Shown: one piece after another, positions 5,509-7,019 of the stretch | Layout of the letters: every line of letters begins with the position of its first letter | Numbering within the stretch: position 1 is the first letter of the stretch | From: Clostridia bacterium | GTDB lineage: Bacteria > Bacillota > Clostridia > Oscillospirales > CAG-272 | NCBI GenBank assembly: GCA_017452215.1 | Contig: JAFTMU010000058.1 | Coordinates: 1 to 7,019, forward strand | Reading direction: 5' to 3' | Length of the DNA stretch: 7,019 bases | Notes under the pieces: model-generated | Database searches by the model: none | Seen by the model: the letters and a program-made list of their open reading frames with translations, nothing else | Told to the model about the DNA's origin: nothing | Program-made: the position numbers and the translations under genes

Positions 5509-6852
5509 ATGCAAGAAGAACTGATCAAAAAGCTTCCGTTCTCCATGCCCGCCGAGCAGTCCCTGTTAGGCTCGGTGCTCATTGATCCTGCCTCCCTCAA
5601 CGAGGTAGCGGACCTGATCGGAGCCAACGATTTTTATATTTCCGAGCATAAGCAGATCTATCTTGCTATGCACGAGCTTTTCCTGCTCAACAGTGAGATC
5701 GACGTGGTCACCCTCATCGATATGCTGGTCACCAAGGGCATTTACGATAAATCGGGAGGAGAGGATTATATCCGCACTCTCACCGAGGCAGTGCCCGATG
5801 CCCTCAATATCAAGGATTACGCCCGCATCGTCAAGGAAAAGAGCGTCCTGCGGCAATTGATCGCCGCTTGTAATGAGATCTCCGAATCGGCGTACTCCGA
5901 GCAAGAGGCGGTCACCGATATTCTGGACCACGCCGAGAATCTCATTTTCAACATCGCTCAGGGCAGAGACACCAAGAACTTCCGCCATATCCGTGAGGTG
6001 CTGGGAGACGTATATAACCATCTCCACGAGCTCAATACCAACAAGGAAGCAACCCAAGGAACCCAAACAGGCTTCTCCGCATTGGACCGAGTCCTTGCGG
6101 GCATGGGAAAGAGCGATCTTGTTTTGGTAGGCGCCCGTCCGGGTATGGGTAAGACCTCCTTTGCCCTCAATATTGCCACCAACGTGGCAAAGCAGACCAA
6201 AAAGGCGGTCTGCATCTTCTCCTTGGAAATGTCCGCCGAGCAGCTGGTCAACCGTGTGCTGTCCAGCGAGGCGCTGGTCAATAGCTATACGCTCCGTACG
6301 GGTGAGCTCAAGCCCGACGATTGGGAAAATCTTGCCAGAGCCGCAGGGGAGCTTGCGGGCTGCGATATCCTCATCGACGATACCTCTGGCATGACCGTCA
6401 CGGCAATGAAGGCAAAGCTTCGCCGAGTGAAAAACCTGGGGCTGGTCGTCATCGACTACCTGGGTCTGATGTCGGGAGATAAGCATACCGATAACCGTGT
6501 GCAGGAGGTTTCCGAGATCTCACGCTCCCTTAAGATCATGGCAAAGGAGCTCATGGTCCCCGTCATCTGCTGCGCACAGCTTTCCCGTGGACCCGAGTCC
6601 CGTCAGGGCAACAAGCCCATGCTGTCCGACCTTCGTGATTCGGGAGCCATCGAGCAGGATGCGGATACGGTTATTTTCCTCTACCGCAGCGAATACTATA
6701 AGACCGAGGAAGCGGTAAATCAGGATAGCAGCATTGCCGAGATCATCATAGCAAAGAACCGCCACGGCTCCACGGGAACGGTGAACATGGGCTGGAACGG
6801 ACAGTTTACCAAGTTCGTCACCATCGCCACCGAGCAAGAGAGCGGCGGATGA
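5509..6852 (+). CDS. dnaB: Replicative DNA helicase DnaB (DnaC in Bacillus naming)
   Basis: DnaB is the hexameric ATP-driven 5'-3' helicase that unwinds the chromosome ahead of the replisome. The 447-residue protein is full length. The N-terminal primase-interacting helical domain (about 10-110) starts with PAEQSLLGSVL (14-24). A linker (about 150-182) leads to the RecA-like motor (about 183-440). The motor has Walker A GARPGMGKTS at 208-217 (K215, T216), Walker B LVVIDYLGLM at 312-321 (D316), the sensor glutamine Q357 in AQLSR, the conserved LSDLRDSGAIEQDAD at 372-386, and the KNRHG arginine-finger segment at 416-420 (R418). No intein interrupts the Walker A site, a common insertion point in this family. 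The first ATG is chosen because it aligns with the normal N-terminus. It has no clear Shine-Dalgarno site and follows the rplI stop by only four bases, suggesting coupled translation. Confidence 0.97.
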   Translation: MQEELIKKLPFSMPAEQSLLGSVLIDPASLNEVADLIGANDFYISEHKQIYLAMHELFLLNSEIDVVTLIDMLVTKGIYDKSGGEDYIRTLTEAVPDALNIKDYARIVKEKSVLRQLIAACNEISESAYSEQEAVTDILDHAENLIFNIAQGRDTKNFRHIREVLGDVYNHLHELNTNKEATQGTQTGFSALDRVLAGMGKSDLVLVGARPGMGKTSFALNIATNVAKQTKKAVCIFSLEMSAEQLVNRVLSSEALVNSYTLRTGELKPDDWENLARAAGELAGCDILIDDTSGMTVTAMKAKLRRVKNLGLVVIDYLGLMSGDKHTDNRVQEVSEISRSLKIMAKELMVPVICCAQLSRGPESRQGNKPMLSDLRDSGAIEQDADTVIFLYRSEYYKTEEAVNQDSSIAEIIIAKNRHGSTGTVNMGWNGQFTKFVTIATEQESGG

Positions 6853-7019
6853 GGAACGGCGTGAAGAGCATTTTCGTTTCTGCACTTTCCGCCCTCCCAC
6901 CAAAGACTCCCGTTCTGTTGGCATATTCGGGCGGTGCCGATTCCACGGCGCTCTTGCATCTTTTGCTGGATGCACAAAAAAGGGAGGGCTTTCCGCTTCT
7001 TCTCGCCCACGTCAACCAC
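6849..7019 (+). CDS. tilS: tRNA(Ile)-lysidine synthase TilS, N-terminal part, cut by the window edge
   Basis: TilS attaches lysine to C34 of the tRNA that reads AUA, using ATP, so that the tRNA is charged with isoleucine rather than methionine. It is usually essential. Only 57 codons are present and the frame is open to the last base. The start of the N-terminal PP-loop ATPase domain is clear: a VLLAYSGGADSTALLHLLL stretch at 22-40 contains the SGGxDS pyrophosphate-binding loop (27-32), and HVNH at 54-57 matches the start of the HVNHxLR motif that separates TilS from other PP-loop enzymes such as TtcA. The ATG overlaps the dnaB stop in an ATGA arrangement, giving translational coupling, and there is no strong ribosome site of its own. 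The lysine- and tRNA-binding C-terminal domains would lie beyond the window. Confidence 0.9.
   Translation, partial: MRNGVKSIFVSALSALPPKTPVLLAYSGGADSTALLHLLLDAQKREGFPLLLAHVNH

Noticed and set aside
6124..6160. Possible intein or insertion at the DnaB Walker A site
   Set aside because: The motif reads straight through and the protein has the ordinary length, so nothing is inserted.
5566..6486. A 306-codon open frame on the minus strand inside dnaB
   Set aside because: It has the same codon-register artefact, no ribosome site or recognisable domain, and lies wholly within a clear dnaB gene.
1..7019. CRISPR arrays, insertion sequences, tRNA or rRNA genes, toxin-antitoxin or phage-defence genes
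   Set aside because: I found no spaced repeats, transposase, cloverleaf-like segment or accessory-system motif; gene space is almost filled by recognised core genes.

Overview
The window looks like a chromosomal core region of a low-to-moderate GC Gram-positive bacterium, most likely a gut-type member of the Clostridia. Supporting this are consensus sigma-A-type promoters (TATAAT with 17-bp spacers), strong AGGAGG-type ribosome binding sites, the gene order yybS-like / gdpP / rplI / dnaB known from Firmicutes, and a divergent two-gene ThrE-type exporter. Lineage is inferred from gene content and signals, not from a database search.

Layout. Positions 1-170 hold no supportable gene, but include a compact double-hairpin element (98-145) resembling dispersed palindromic repeats in clostridial genomes. 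From 1386 leftwards to 171, on the minus strand, lie the two halves of a split threonine/serine exporter: the DUF1212 (YjjP-like) subunit, then the DUF3815 (YjjB-like) subunit one base after its stop. A 248-bp divergent control region (1387-1634) carries one well-formed promoter in each direction, an extended inverted repeat between them and a 10-bp-phased direct repeat. Rightwards from 1635 runs a plus-strand cluster: a polytopic YybS/DUF2232-like membrane protein, the cyclic-di-AMP phosphodiesterase GdpP (PAS, degenerate GGDEF, DHH/DHHA1), ribosomal protein L9, the replicative helicase DnaB, and the first 57 codons of tRNA(Ile)-lysidine synthase TilS, which overlaps dnaB by ATGA and runs off the window.

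How the genes fit together. Gaps in the plus-strand cluster are 48, 27 and 4 nt, followed by a 4-nt overlap, with no terminator seen between genes. It therefore looks like one operon driven from 1538-1566, joining second-messenger turnover at the membrane (GdpP, with YybS as a possible membrane partner) to translation (L9, TilS) and replication (DnaB). The exporter pair shares only the intergenic control region with it.

Most of the window is ordinary core genome. I do not see a clearly new system. The parts most worth a second look are the structured divergent promoter region, the long acidic loop in the YybS-like protein, the 98-145 repeat, and the very strong in-frame avoidance of TTA, CTA and TCA codons, which creates a spurious antisense frame of almost 3 kb.
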